From the NCBI GenBank assembly GCA_029224185.1, contig CM055199.1, positions 11,750,938 through 11,814,937 on the forward strand: a stretch of DNA of 64,000 nucleotides, written 5' to 3'. The DNA is from Karalla daura. Taxonomy: Eukaryota; Chordata; Actinopteri; Chaetodontiformes; Leiognathidae. Made by a program: the position numbers and the translations under genes. This document shows, in pieces, positions 47,384 to 59,029 of the stretch. Below the pieces are notes generated by a model. That model was not told where the DNA came from and did not search any database. It saw nothing but the letters and a program-made list of their open reading frames with translations. Position 1 is the stretch's first letter; the number at the start of each line of letters is the position of its first letter.

Positions 47384-47764
47384 GATGGATAAATGCTAGA
47401 CATGATAGATAGTATACATAGATAGGCCAACAATAATAGAAGTTGTTATATAATATAGAATATATCATTTGTGTTGGATTATGAAATTGTACACTATAGC
47501 TAATCATGTAAAATAGATAAAACCTTTGATATAATCCATTCATTTTAATAATATGACTGTAATCTGATTACCACATATTGACATTGTAACTGTATCTGTA
47601 TAGTTACTCCCCAACACTGGGTGTTCCTGTGTGTGTGGTGTGAAGAAGCAGAGTAGTTCAGAAATAATCACCTTCATTATTCACCCTTGTCATAATAATA
47701 AGCATAGATTGTATACATGTATTTTTGTTTCCTTTTGTGTGCCGTTGAACGGGCAGTGATGAAA

Positions 47765-47832
47765 GGGGGCGGAGTCTCGACGTCTACAGCCAATCAGAGG
47801 GCGCTCCCTCCTCTCCCCCTCGCTCCTATTGG
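47765..47832 (+). promoter_or_regulatory. pcnx4: pcnx4 core promoter, GC box and CCAAT boxes
   Basis: GGGGGCGG at 47765-47772 is an Sp1-type box, CCAAT at 47790-47794 lies in GCCAATCAGAG (NF-Y type), and an inverted CCAAT (ATTGG at 47828-47832) follows 34 bp later. The untranslated first exon ends at 47999 with the donor GTAAGT. This is a TATA-less housekeeping-type promoter; the start site itself cannot be seen. Confidence 0.6.
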
Positions 47833-47879
47833 CTGCCATCTCTCTGTGTATCATGCCGATGTTGCTTGGCTTTTTCAAG

Positions 47880-47999
47880 CGGTTAGCGCTAAGCTAACGT
47901 CCAAGGTGGGCGATTTCCGCATATTTTGACACCCAATATTGCCCGTATCGTCAAGTATTACACAAAGCTCGTCTGCAGCTGACTATTCTGGGCTGGACG
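47880..47999 (+). other. pcnx4: pcnx4 untranslated first exon (start approximate)
   Basis: Sequence between the promoter boxes and a perfect GTAAGT donor at 48000 is taken as a 5' non-coding exon. It joins the exon beginning at 49023 (acceptor TTGCAG). The upstream boundary is a guess. Confidence 0.45.
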
Positions 48000-48595
48000 G
48001 TAAGTTTGTCTCTCACCTGTGACTCCATAGGTCGCCAAACTGTGTCATTTAACGGTACCTGGTGGTGATAGTAAGCTAACGGATGGTGAAGCTGAGGGGA
48101 CTATGTGGCATCGATAACTAACAATAATATTACAATAAGACACAAGCGCGGCTGTATAAACCCGTTTTTAAGACCCTGTCGACCTGGTTTTGGTTTGCGA
48201 TGTGTAATTGTAACTGTCTGCTCCCTACCTGGAGCAGGTTAGCCCACGTTAGCTGCTCTTGTGGTGTGTTTTCATAGCAACTCAGCAGCTGTTGCTCAAG
48301 CAACAACAGTGTTGTTACGTTGAGAAGATACAGAACAAATGAGCTGTTTTACCCATTTTATTTTATTTTGTTACTCATATACAGTCAATGCGCGTGTCAA
48401 CTCTGTCAGACTGGTGAAGGAGGTTGGGTTTTACAGACATCCCTGTGCTGTTAAATGGCTTGAAGACATGGTGTTAGGTTAGGTCAAGTGCATAGACAAA
48501 AAACATAAGCAGTCAAGTTCTGTATGGTTACCGTTTCATAAACTATGGCTGATGCTATTGTACTAGGTGTGAGACTCATATTGAGTGTTTGACTG

Positions 48596-48598
<3 letters not shown>

Positions 48599-48646
<48 letters not shown>
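48599..48646. repeat. (TG)n microsatellite in pcnx4 intron 1
   Basis: About 23 TG units followed by TATGTATTC. A degraded reverse copy of the teleost repeat (CACACCCAGGTACAATTTGA, AGTCCCCAATCAGCC) lies at 48745-48820. Confidence 0.85.
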
Positions 48647-48649
<3 letters not shown>

Positions 48650-49048
48650 ATTCTGCAACACTTGCACTTGTCATTTGCACAGAGAATAAAGAGAGACTGA
48701 CTCCAAAATCTCATAAAGGACAAAGGCAGGAAATCAGTTCATCACTGGCCATACATACTCACACCCAGGTACAATTTGAAGTCCCCAATCAGCCTAGGGA
48801 GAGTGTGCAAACTCACTTTAGTCTTATACACCCTACGAGGAAATTAATCTATCTACATATTATATTACAAGATATATGACGTATCCATGTGTTATGTGTC
48901 TGTAATCTGTCTGTAAATCTGTCTGCTTACTCCACTGTCAGGACTACTGTGAACAGTGATGTGGTAGCAGACCATCCCTGCATTGTTTTGGTAGTAATTC
49001 CTCTATGTGTGCTTCCTTGCAGGTGGCCTCAGTGTGTGGGGGGGGACC

Positions 49049-49137
49049 ATGAATGGACATCCACCTCCAGCTCTGTGGAGATGACCTGCCACCCATTCGG
49101 GAATGGTCAGAATGGGGCCAGATGTGCCCCTTCTTAA
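49049..49137 (+). promoter_or_regulatory. pcnx4: cluster of three upstream ATGs before pcnx4
   Basis: Three ATGs precede the main start in the same exon. The one at 49049 gives an 11-codon uORF ending at 49084. The one at 49053 gives a 68-codon frame that runs to 49259 across the main start. The one at 49081 ends at 49137, also past the main start. None is in frame with pcnx4. The main ATG at 49112 (alternative 49103) has an A at -3 and G at +4. Confidence 0.6.
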
Positions 49138-52100
49138 TGAGTACAAGCAGGAGTTCTTCTGGAAACGCTTCCCCCAGACCGTGTTGGGGGGCCCGCGCTT
49201 CAAGTTGGGCTACTGCGCCCCGCCGTATGTCTACGTCAACCAGGCCGTCTTGTTCCTGACGCCATGGCTCTTTGGGGGCGTCGGCACGCTGCTGTGCCAG
49301 CTGCAGCTGCTCCAGGAGCTCCACGCCACGCTGCTCTCTGGGCTGCTCATGTGCGCGGCTGCAGCGGGTGTCCAGGCCCTGGCGTTCTACGCCACCCGGA
49401 GGAGTGGCACGGTGGAGATGCTCGGGGCACCCAACGTCCTGGTCGATGAGGAGGAGGTGGAGTTCACCCACTGCGTCAGCTCAGAGACGGTGCGCTTCAT
49501 AGCCCCGGGGAAGCGATTCGGCCTCAACGTGGTGCTGCATACGGTGCTGGCCGGGGTGCTGTGCGGCTTCGGGACGTGGTATGTCCTCCTGGGCAGGCTG
49601 AGCGCTCTCTACGGCAGCATCGGCGTGTCCCTGGTGGTGTTCGTGCTGAGCTGGGTGACGCTGTGCATCGCTGAGTATTCGCTCATCGTCAACACAGCGA
49701 CAGAGACGGCCACGTTCCAGGCTCAAGACACTTACGAGATCACGCCCCTCACCCGGCCTCTCTACATTTTTATCTTCATCGCTGTAGATTTGGCTCACAG
49801 GTGAGTGCCTCTGGTCTTCTCATCGTGCTGTGTTTTGCATCACTTGCTGCTGGGGTAAATCATAATACCTTGCTCTGATCCAGGTTCTCAGGCCCGGTCC
49901 CGGAGCTCCAGCTGGCCAGCCAGGTTCTCCACGTGGTGTTCCTCTTCCTACCTCTACTCTGGGCGCTGGGTGTCCTGCCCCCTCTGGACGCCCTGCTCCT
50001 CTGGGGCATGGAGCAGGCTCTCGTGTTCGGCCTAGGAGGCTCGCCCATGTCCAGCAACCTGAGGTAGGGACTGTAAAGAACATGCCTTCAGTAGCTGCAT
50101 CCATTATCTTCCCCACTTTGAACTATGTGTGTCCCCAGCACACATAGGGTGCAAGTGGGGAACACACCCTGGACAGGTCACCAGTCGATTACAGGACACA
50201 CGCACTCACACACATACACACAGCATTCAGCCTGGCACTCCCACTAAAGTAAATAAGGAATAAGTCGACACAAACATGCATGTTTTTGGGGCTTTTGGGG
50301 CTGGATGTTTGTGGGAGGAAACCAGACCATCAGATAATAGAAAATATGGAGTAGGTTTGATTACAGTAAATCATGATGTTTGGAATTAAAGCTCAAAAAG
50401 GAAGCTCATGATTAACACTATTGGAATCAAAGAGGGTCTAAAATCAATGTCATTACATATATTAACTAATATATAGCTATATCATATATTTTATCACATA
50501 AGATAATGACTGACAATATTGACTAATATATTATTTAATATGGAGTGACATTTAACATAGTCAAGGATTTTGAACGGTCATAATTTGATCTTGATCTTAT
50601 GATAGCAGGTATTTTTAGCAGTGTTCTTATAGCAGACCCAGATGCAGCGAACAGCGTTAGTTCATTCATATCACAATCAGAAACAGATTTCAGACCAGAT
50701 TCCGTCAGACTCGTGTGATGATTTGTAGTTGGACTCCAAACCACATGGTGGTTTTGTTCAGTGGGAAAGCAGCCCTCCTCAGACGTTCCCAGGCCTTTCT
50801 AAAATGCCAGGCTGTGTCATCTCCTCCCTCCGTCCCACAGGCTGCTGCTGATGTTTGCCGCTTCCGTCGCCGTCGCCGTGTGCAATTACTTCATCCCCTC
50901 CACGCTGGGCGTGGTCCTCTTCTCCATCTCCGCGGGGTTCCTGCTGAGCCTGGACCTCAGCCAGGTTGGCACGCTCTGCCGAGGGCAGGGCCGGGCCTTC
51001 GGGGAGCGCGGGTTTCGCAGAGGGGGGTCGCCGCCTCCTCCTCCCCCTCCTCCCAGTTCCTTCGGCTGGAATCTGGGCTGCCGGGAGCTGCTGCTGTATC
51101 TGAGCCTGCTCCTGGTGGCCATGGCCGAGGCCGGGCTGCTGCATCACTTCCTGGGTTCAGCTCAGGCCCCCAGCCTGGTCACGGGACCCCAGGCTCCGGT
51201 CAGCTACCTCCTCCTCGTGCTCTTCTGCCTGTGCTGGGCTCTCAGAGAGATCCAGGGGGCCTACGTGTTTGGAGGAATGCTCCTCAACCCCCTCTACCCC
51301 AAAGGCATGTCCAGCGTGCAGACCTTCAAGCAGAGGAACAGAGGGTTGTACATCGCTGCGGCAATCAGAAGAATCCTCCTCTATCTGGGTGAGCGTGTTC
51401 TCGTCTCGTGTTTTCACTTCACACATCTCAAGCTGTTGCGAAAACAGCATTGATCGCTCCGAATGTGAATCTGCCCTTTTGACTCCGCTGCCACTGTTTT
51501 ACCTCGCAGTGGCTCCGTTCGCCATGATTGCTTTCCTGTCCATGGACACATCCCTGCTCCTGCTGCACAAGGCGTCCCTCAGCGTGGGATTCACGCGCGC
51601 CTTCAGAGTGGTGCGTCCACGCTCACAGCTTGATGCTGACACCAGCAGAACATGTGGAGAACAACTACCACAGAGGGGATAGATTATGGGTTGACCCTGC
51701 ACAGATCATACGTCCATTATCACGCCTGCTTTGTGCGTTGCAAAAGAATTGTGTCCATTAGACATCTGAAAAACTACCTTGTGCGAGTGTAAAAACGTAT
51801 TTTGTTAAATAGTCTAAGAGAGTCTAAGTCTAAAGCCTAACATCCATGTTTTTGGAAAATGCAAATTCTGCACTGAGTAGCCGGGAGTGGGGTACAGACC
51901 CAGGGCCTCACCACGCACTTGTCTGTGTTGCTGCGCAGGTGTGGCAGAGCTCAGAGGACGCCTTGATGCAGATGGTGGTGGTGGTCTTGACGCGGCTGGC
52001 GGCTGGCAGCCACAAGCTGCCGGGATGGGACAACCTGGGCACTGGGGTTCAGCTTCTCCTGGTGAGGTCAACTTTAACCGTAATATCAATAATAACAAAC

Positions 52101-55100
52101 GAGTGGCGAGAACAGCACGCTGGTCCGATCACAGGATGTGTCGATCTTGCTTGTACGCACACCCTGAACCTGCTGGAACCTGTCATCGCTGACACAGTGA
52201 CTCCCCCTATTATATATAATGCAACGCGTTTCAATGTTAACTATCAGCTCTTGGTGGGAAGAGATATTTCAGATGCACTCCATCAGCTCTTTATCATGCA
52301 CGCATGCATAATTCATGGAAGCCCATCACAACACAGCACAACACAGATGGCAAAATTTCCACATTGCCCTCAATGTAGAACCTGCGCTCCAATTCAGGAT
52401 CAAATGAAATGTTCAAATGTGTTATTATTTTTGTGGCAGTTGTTATTGGTGTCGTCATCATGATTGTCACAACAGACTTACAAGAGCTTATTTTTTTACC
52501 TATCCTCATTTAAAAGTTGTAGGTCAGGTTTAAAAACGTAATCCTGTGCCCAATCAAGTTAAAGTTTTGGATATGAAAATCTAAGAATGTTCACACTCTG
52601 AAGTGTGGACGTTCCTCGGTTCCTTTTAACCTTGACACGTGACATGCATCGTTTAATGATGCCAGACTGTTGGGGAGATTGAAGAAAAGTAGGGTAGAGG
52701 ATGGGCTAAGTTTCTGGTGACGCCCAGGCTCCGGTCCCTCCTCTGATTCTGACCCACCCATGGTCTGCCCCCGGGATCCAGGTGGGCCTCCTCATCGACA
52801 GGCTGACCCAGTTCCTGGCCAAGCTCAAGTTCACCCTGACCGTGCTGGTGACGTCGTGGACGGAGAAGAAGCAGCGCCGGCAGTCGGCCGGCACCCTGCT
52901 GGCTCTGAACGCCTCGCTGTGCCCGCTGCTGGTGGCGGTGGTCACCCTGTCCGCCCTGCTCTCCGCCCCCCTGCTGCCCCTCTTCACCCTGCCCATCTTC
53001 CTGGTGGGCTTCCCCAGGCCTCAGCGCAGCTGGCCCGGGCCCGTGGGCACCGCCTGCCCCTGCCCGGACTCCATCTTCTACCAGCAGATGAGCGGGAGCC
53101 TGGCCTCGGCTCTCAGGACGGCCCTCGCGAGGGGGTCACTGGGTTAGTTGTCCGCCACCCCCTCCTCTCTCCTGACGTCCTCTGCGTGTGTTACTCTCAA
53201 GTGGGGTGTCCTGTCGGCACACAATCTGGACGTCCATCTCAGTGCTCCATGATGATGATCGCTGGGCATATGTGACTGTGTCTTAATCCGGTCAGCTGTG
53301 GAGATTCTCATTTGGCCTGGTCATCATCATTTGAGGGGTTATAAATTGTGACAAATGCCCTCTCATCCGGTGTAATCAGATTAATGGCATAAAATATATA
53401 TTATATACTAGATATAATAATATATGTATTATATTTATATATACAGAGAGAGAGAAAGCTGAACCATATACAGTATCTTGGAAAAGTGCTTCCACCCGGC
53501 ACATTTTTGCAAATATTTTGTCGTATCTTTTCGTGGGTCAACACCATAGAAATGAAGGATTAAAGCAGTCGCTGTGCAGCTTGTATAGCGGTAGAGATTT
53601 ACTGTAAATTCCCCACTACAGCTCTGAAAAGATCCAACAAAATATTGCAGGAATCTGCGGAGGCGTACTCACATTCGCGAAATGCTGTATTTTGAAGGCA
53701 CATAGATTGACAGATTGAAGAGGCACCGTGCCGATCTGTTTTTGCCCATTTTCATCATTTCATGCCACGAAACCGCAAACAGACCAGTCGGCAGAGCCCC
53801 GGCCACTCATCCATCCACTTTGCTTCCCCTTCCGTTTCTTTCCTCCGCGTGCGTACACGTCTCGGCTTAACGACGGCGTGTTGTGACTCCCCCCCCCCTG
53901 TAATTGCGGCGGCCGGGCCCTCCTATAGGTCAAGTGCGGACGGTATGCAGATCGGGCGAGCGCTGAACCGTGACCCCGCGCGCTCTAATGGCAAGAGGGA
54001 TGCTGTTGTGAGCAGCTCCTCGCGATCGCTGGCAGTAATGTGAGCTCGCATGATCCAGTTAAGCTTCCTGTGAAGTGACCCAAAAAAAATAGCTCTGATC
54101 TGTATTCATTACATCCAAATGTTTCCGCACCATTAAACACATAATACTCTTAGGCCAAACGGAGCTGCTGCTGCTGCTGCTGCTGCTGCGAGGACTTTGT
54201 TCCGGGCTCGATCGAGAGGGGGGCAGGGGATAAAAACGGTGCGAGTAGCAAATCATTATTTATGGATTGACTCTTCCAAACCGCCGGGGTGATGTCATCG
54301 CTCAATCTCGTTTTTTATCTTGTCTGCATGTGAGAGAGAGAGAGAGAGGGAGGGAGAGAGAGGGGGAGACAGGGAGAGAGAGAAGGAGGGAGAGAGAGAG
54401 AGGGAGAGAGAGAGAGGGAGAGAGAGAGAGAGAGGAGGGAGAGAGAGAGAGAAGGAGGGAGAGGGGGAGAGAGAGGAGGAGGGAGAGGGAGAGAGATAAG
54501 GAGGGAGAGAGAGAGGGAGGGAGAGAAAGAGAGAGAGAAGGAGGGAGAGAGAGAGAGGGGGAGACAGGGAGAGAGAGAAGGAGGGAGAGGGAGAGAGAAG
54601 GAGGGAGAGAGAAGGAGGGAGAGAGGGAGAGGGAGAGAGATTAGGAGGGAGGGAGAGAGAGAGAGAAGGAGGGAGAGAGAGAGAGAGAGGAGGGAGAGAG
54701 AGAGGGGGAGACAAGGAGAGAGAGAAGGAGGGAGAGAGAGAGAGAGGGAGAGAGGAGGAGGGAGAGGGAGAGGGAGAGACAGAGAGAGAGATAGACAGAG
54801 ACAGACAGAGAGAGAAAGACAGACAGACAGAGAGAGAGACAGACAGACAGACAGAGAGAGACAGACAGAGACAGACAGAGACAGAGAGAGAGAGAGAGAG
54901 AGAGCAGTAGTAGGATGTATAATTCAGGAGGAGCGCGGTCCGAACGCTGGCGGTCCGTAGTGTGGGTCTGCTCGGCTCACACTGGGGGCTGTGGAGCAGC
55001 CAGCGAGGGAGCGAGGGAGCGAGGGAGCGAGGGGGGAGGAGAGGGAGTCCGCCCAGCGTGTCGCTTCCCATCACGAGGTAGCATCGCCAGCGTCGTTACG

Positions 55101-57921
55101 GGAGACGCCGTCGCCCCCTCCGCGTGCGTGCGTGCGTGCGCGCGTGGCGGCGGATAGATGCTGGACGCTGATGGAAGGCTCAGGCCCGCCAACAGATTCA
55201 ATATTTAGATCTCTGTGCAGTCAGCCAGTTAAAGCGGTATCATGACCTCCCTGTACCGCCGCCATGGTATGCGTCGCCCCGCAGCACATCCAGCAGCCAG
55301 AGGGACGCGCTTCTGATGCAAAATGAAAAGGATGTGCCCCCAGAGCCCCGCGCTGACTTACTTACGTGTGTTGCATGATGCACACGTACTGTGCGCTCCC
55401 CTCCTGCCCTCAATTTACACATCACGTCTCTTTACATGATAAATGCATGGATGGCTGATGGTTTCCCCCCCCCCTCCCTCCCTCCCTCCCTCCTCTGTAG
55501 GTTCTCTAGCCCCAGGCTCTCATTTTCTGGGCCGCTTCCAGGACCGTATGGTCTGGATAATGATCCTGGAGAGAGGATATGGCTACTGCACTGTCAACAT
55601 TAAGGTACGGTGTGTTTGCTTGGAGACTGGAGTCGTGGGGGGGGGGGGGGGGGGGGGGTTCTCACGCATCCTGGAAAAGCAGGGAGGCTGACGGCCGATG
55701 TTGGAAATCACGGAAAGTGAGAGTAAAAAGTGAAACGTCCTGGAAAATCTCGAGCAGTCCTGGAGGATTCTTTCTCCTCTCTGTGCCTCATACGTCTACA
55801 GAGATGATGAGTAGCACCTTTCAAATCACAATAACAAAGTGCTCTACATAAATTGAAATAAACAATAAGTTTACAAACATTAAACGGATGAAAAAGAGTC
55901 TTTTCAAAGCTTTGACTCCAAAGTGCAAATGCCTCTTTCCCTTTGGTTTGAGCTTGAGCTTGGTTGCTGGAACAGCCAGGAGACTTCTGCCTTCTGCCTC
56001 TGGCTCATCAAAAATGCATATGCACGTCTCAATCTGGGTAAAAGTAGAAACTATGAGGAACTGTAGAAAATGCCACAGCCGTATGGATGTGTCAGTGCCG
56101 CACTGAAAATGTCCTGGGGGAAAAAAAAGCTGATGTCTGGAGGGCGTGTGGACTGGCTGTGTTTCAGGGTCTGGAGCTGCAGGAGACGTCCTGCCACACA
56201 GTGGAGGCGCGGCGGGTGGACGAGGTGTTCGAGGCGGCCTTTGAGCGCCCCGAGCGGCTGGGCTTCACGCAGGGCTTCAACCTGCACTGGGCCAACGCCC
56301 TCACCCCCTGCGCCGCCCTGGCCGTGCGGGTCTACTCCGACGCCCGCAACGTGCTCTCGGGCATCATCGACTCCCACGACAATCTGAGGAAGCTCCAGGA
56401 CGACTTCCTGAGGGCGCTGGTCTGGCTGCTGCTGCGAAGCTGCGTGCAGAAGCACAGGGGATTTTTGTGGATGGGCGACGAGGGGCCCGGGGTGGGGAGC
56501 AGGAAGTCCCAGTCCTCCCAGGTGGCCCAGACCACCTGCACGCAGCCCCCCGAGGCCGTGGTGGTGGAGTCCAACGTGTCCTCTCTCAGGTTCAGACAGG
56601 ACAGCTCCAGCCTGACCTCGTTCGGCGACTGGTCGGACGAGGACGACCTGTTCGGGCCCCAGACCGCCCGGCGGACGGTGGCGCTGGTGACGGCGGAGGC
56701 CCAGCCCGGGCTCGCCGGCCTGCAGGCCGGGGCCTCTCTGCCCGGCTCGGTGGAGATGGACAGCCTGTTTGAAAACATGGCCCTGTCGGCCCTGCAGCCG
56801 CTGCAGCCCCTGGGCCTGGGCCTCGGGATGCCGGCGGTGGACAAAGGCCACAACCCGGAGGTGTTCAGAGAGAGCCCGGGCTCTCTGCCGCCGCTGAACT
56901 TCAGCTGCCCCCAGTCGGAGGTGTTCAACCTGCCCACCGGCTGGAGGACGGCCCCCCTGCTGCCGTCCCGCCTGCTGCAGCTCAGGCCCCTGTTCCCGGA
57001 GGACTGGTTCCGCTTCAGCCTGGGCCAGTTTGGGCCCGCCGTGCAGGGCGAGACCTCGGAGGACATGACCAAGGCCCTGAAGGAGGACGAGGCCCTGAAG
57101 GAGCTGCACGCGCAGGTGGCCCTGTCCTGTCTCATCTCGCTGGGGGCGGAGTCGGCCTTCACCAGCCCCAGCTACGTCTACAGACTCTACTGCGGAGACA
57201 TCCCGTGGACGGAGGGGCTGGACTGGCTCTCCTCCAGCAAGGAACTCTACCAGCTCACGCTGCGCGCCTTCAGGTGAAGTCACGCCGTCGCGGCGCCCCG
57301 GCTCGTGCCGGGAAAGAGTCCACGCGTGGCTGACTCTGCCTCTGTGCTTTCGTTGGCTCTCAGGTTCAGCGTCAAGCTGCTGTTCGACCAGGCCAGCCTG
57401 GGTCCCATGGAGTCCCCCGAGGAGCTGTTCAACAGCCTGGAGGAGTACGATCGAGACTGGTACATCGGCCTGGTGTCTGAGAAAGGCTGGCACGACAGTG
57501 TGCTGCAGGAGAAGCCCTACCTGTTCTCCCTGGGCCACGACCTCGCTATGGTAATACGTACACGATTTCCTCTGCGGTTTGAGTCAATAAAGGCGCGCTC
57601 TGTTCTGCTGCGGAGCTGGAGGCTGTTTGCAGTTCTGCAGCAGTGTAAACGTGTGTCTCTACCTGACAGGGTACGTACACGGGACGGGTGCTGTCCCTGC
57701 AGGAGCAGCTGGTGCACGTGGGCCGTCTGAACGGCGAGGGCGTGCGGGGCCAGTGGGCCAACCTGTCCTGGGAGCTGCTCTACGCCACCAACGACGACGA
57801 GGAGCGCTACAGCATCCAGGCCCACCCCTTCATGCTGAGGAACTTGACTGTCCAGGCGGCCGACCCCCCTCTGGGCTACCCCATTTACTCCTCGGCCCCC
57901 CTTCACTTCCCCTGCCTCTGA
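49112..57921 (+). CDS. pcnx4: Pecanex-like protein 4
   Basis: Multipass membrane protein of the pecanex family; function in vertebrates poorly known. Ten coding exons: 49112-49800, 49884-50063, 50841-51388, 51510-51610, 51939-52061, 52782-53142, 55501-55604, 56168-57273, 57364-57550, 57670-57921 (stop TGA). They join in frame to 1216 residues (human PCNX4 about 1170). The start at 49112 gives MGPDVPLLNEYKQEFFWKRFPQ, aligning with human MSPDVPLL; an in-frame ATG at 49103 would add three residues. About ten hydrophobic segments lie in residues 25-650 (exons to 53142). The cytosolic C-terminal half starts LGRFQDRM and is mainly the single 1106-bp exon, with ETSCHTVEARRVDEVFE and SDARNVLSGIIDSH. 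The end is strongly conserved: RGQWANLSWELLYATNDDEERYSIQAHP. Confidence 0.95.
50125..50330. repeat. teleost repeat copy, reverse
   Basis: ACACACCCTGGACAGGTCAC, CAGTCGATTACAGGACACAC, a CA-rich stretch, AACATGCATGTTTTTGGGGC and GTGGGAGGAAACC occur in the reverse order of the family. It lies in the pcnx4 intron 50063-50841, which is otherwise AT-rich. Confidence 0.7.
53466..53560. mobile_element. possible Tc1/mariner-like terminal relic
   Basis: ATACAGTATCTTGGAAAAGTG followed by CACATTTTTGCAAATATTTTG and GTCAACACCATAGAAATG resembles the ends of fish Tc1/mariner-type elements (ACAGT.TCTTGCAAAAGTATTC pattern). No second end and no transposase were found, so it is a relic at best. It lies in pcnx4 intron 6. 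Confidence 0.35.
54163..54189. repeat. (CTG)n trinucleotide tract
   Basis: About nine CTG units in pcnx4 intron 6. Confidence 0.85.
54332..54904. repeat. 570-bp polypurine (GA-rich) tract
   Basis: Nearly uninterrupted purine sequence made of GAGAGA, GGGAGAGA and GAAGGAGG units, drifting to GACAGACA near 54790-54880. It sits in the 2.36-kb pcnx4 intron between 53142 and 55501. Long open frames here on both strands are artefacts of the repeat. Confidence 0.95.
55637..55658. repeat. poly-G run (22 G)
   Basis: An uninterrupted G run 32 bp after the pcnx4 donor at 55604. It is among the longest of the window's poly-G/poly-C runs and is likely length-unstable. Confidence 0.85.
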
Positions 57922-58632
57922 CCTCCTCCTCCTCCTCCTCCCGCCGTCGGTCAGTCGGGCAGGGAGGGGAGGCCTTTCCAAAAGTCAGCGAGGATGAGGA
58001 AATTCACGCATCAAAGCGGAGAAGACGTCTGTATGGGAGCTGACGTCATCTTTTTTTTTCTACCTATCACTTTGACGTTCTCGGTGCTCGTCCTTTCCTT
58101 TCCTTGCGCCACAGGGGAAGCAGCAGCGGTGCAATCAGCCCTGCACTCTTGTACAAGCTGCAGTCTCATTACCACACTCTGAACCGCACCGTGGACTACC
58201 TCCTAGCACGGCACGGTGCGGCCACTGCCCTGCGCATCTCAAAGAGAGCCCGACTGGTTTCCATGGTCCAAGAAACACACATCTCCTGTGGTTTGTCGTG
58301 TTGGGTTTGTGCGCGAGGAGAAGCCAATAATGACTCTGTCGCCTCCAGAAGACACTCGCCGAATACCTCCGGTTTTATTGTGCTTCTAGATTTCGCGAGT
58401 TTCAGGTGATCTCCCCTCCGTTTCCACAGAAGAAAGGACAAAAAGAACTTTGTTTTTGTTAAGATATCAAGGATGTGCCTTGGGTATGTCTTGCCGTATG
58501 TGTAAGGTGTTTAGCGCTATTGTTTTGTTTACAATTCACTTGTTTACAACCTAGAACGATGAGTTAAATGAATCTGTCCATAGTCTCTTGTACATATTGT
58601 TGATTTTTATATGTGTAACTGTATATACTTAT

Positions 58633-58638
58633 AATAAA
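58633..58638 (+). terminator. pcnx4: pcnx4 polyadenylation signal
   Basis: AATAAA about 710 bp after the pcnx4 stop at 57921, in ACTTATAATAAAATAGC. Cleavage is expected near 58655. Nothing coding is seen in the 3' UTR 57922-58650. Confidence 0.65.
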
Positions 58639-58704
58639 ATAGCTTGGCGGAAGAAGTGTTCTCGTGTGGCTCCAAACCAACAGGAAATGGTCCACACAAA
58701 ATCT

Positions 58705-58710
58705 TTATTT
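58705..58710 (-). terminator. dhrs7: dhrs7 polyadenylation signal
   Basis: TTTATT on the plus strand is AATAAA on the dhrs7 strand, 320 bp after its stop at 59030. With cleavage near 58690, dhrs7 would end about 35 bp from the proposed pcnx4 end. Confidence 0.55.
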
Positions 58711-59029
58711 CTTGAAGTTTCTCCTCACAGTATTATCCACCCAACAGACACAAGATCCCCACGTATTTGGCTGGAGTACCAGCATCGGGCGTCAAAGTAG
58801 AGCTGCTGCTGCTCCGCATTCAAAAGCAGTGGCACGGCAGGCTGGAGAGCTCATATCACTCAGTTTGGCTTGGAAATGTCTCAGGATCCTCCCTGAGGCG
58901 CAGGTGGAGGCGGCAGGGGAGAGGAGAGAAGAGGGTGAGCTTCTCTCCTAAGACTGCAGCCCCCATGGCCTGGCCCAGGGGAGGAGGAACGGAATGGAGA
59001 AGCGTCTCATCTCGAGGGCACTCCGGCTT

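Noticed and set aside
54295..55074. Ser/Leu/Pro-repeat open frame on the minus strand and Arg/Glu frame on the plus strand
   Set aside because: Both are translations of the GA-rich repeat tract, not proteins.
56051..57538. 495-codon open frame on the minus strand
   Set aside because: It is antisense to the large GC-rich pcnx4 exon, whose plus-strand frame matches pecanex. It has no recognisable domain and arises from codon bias.
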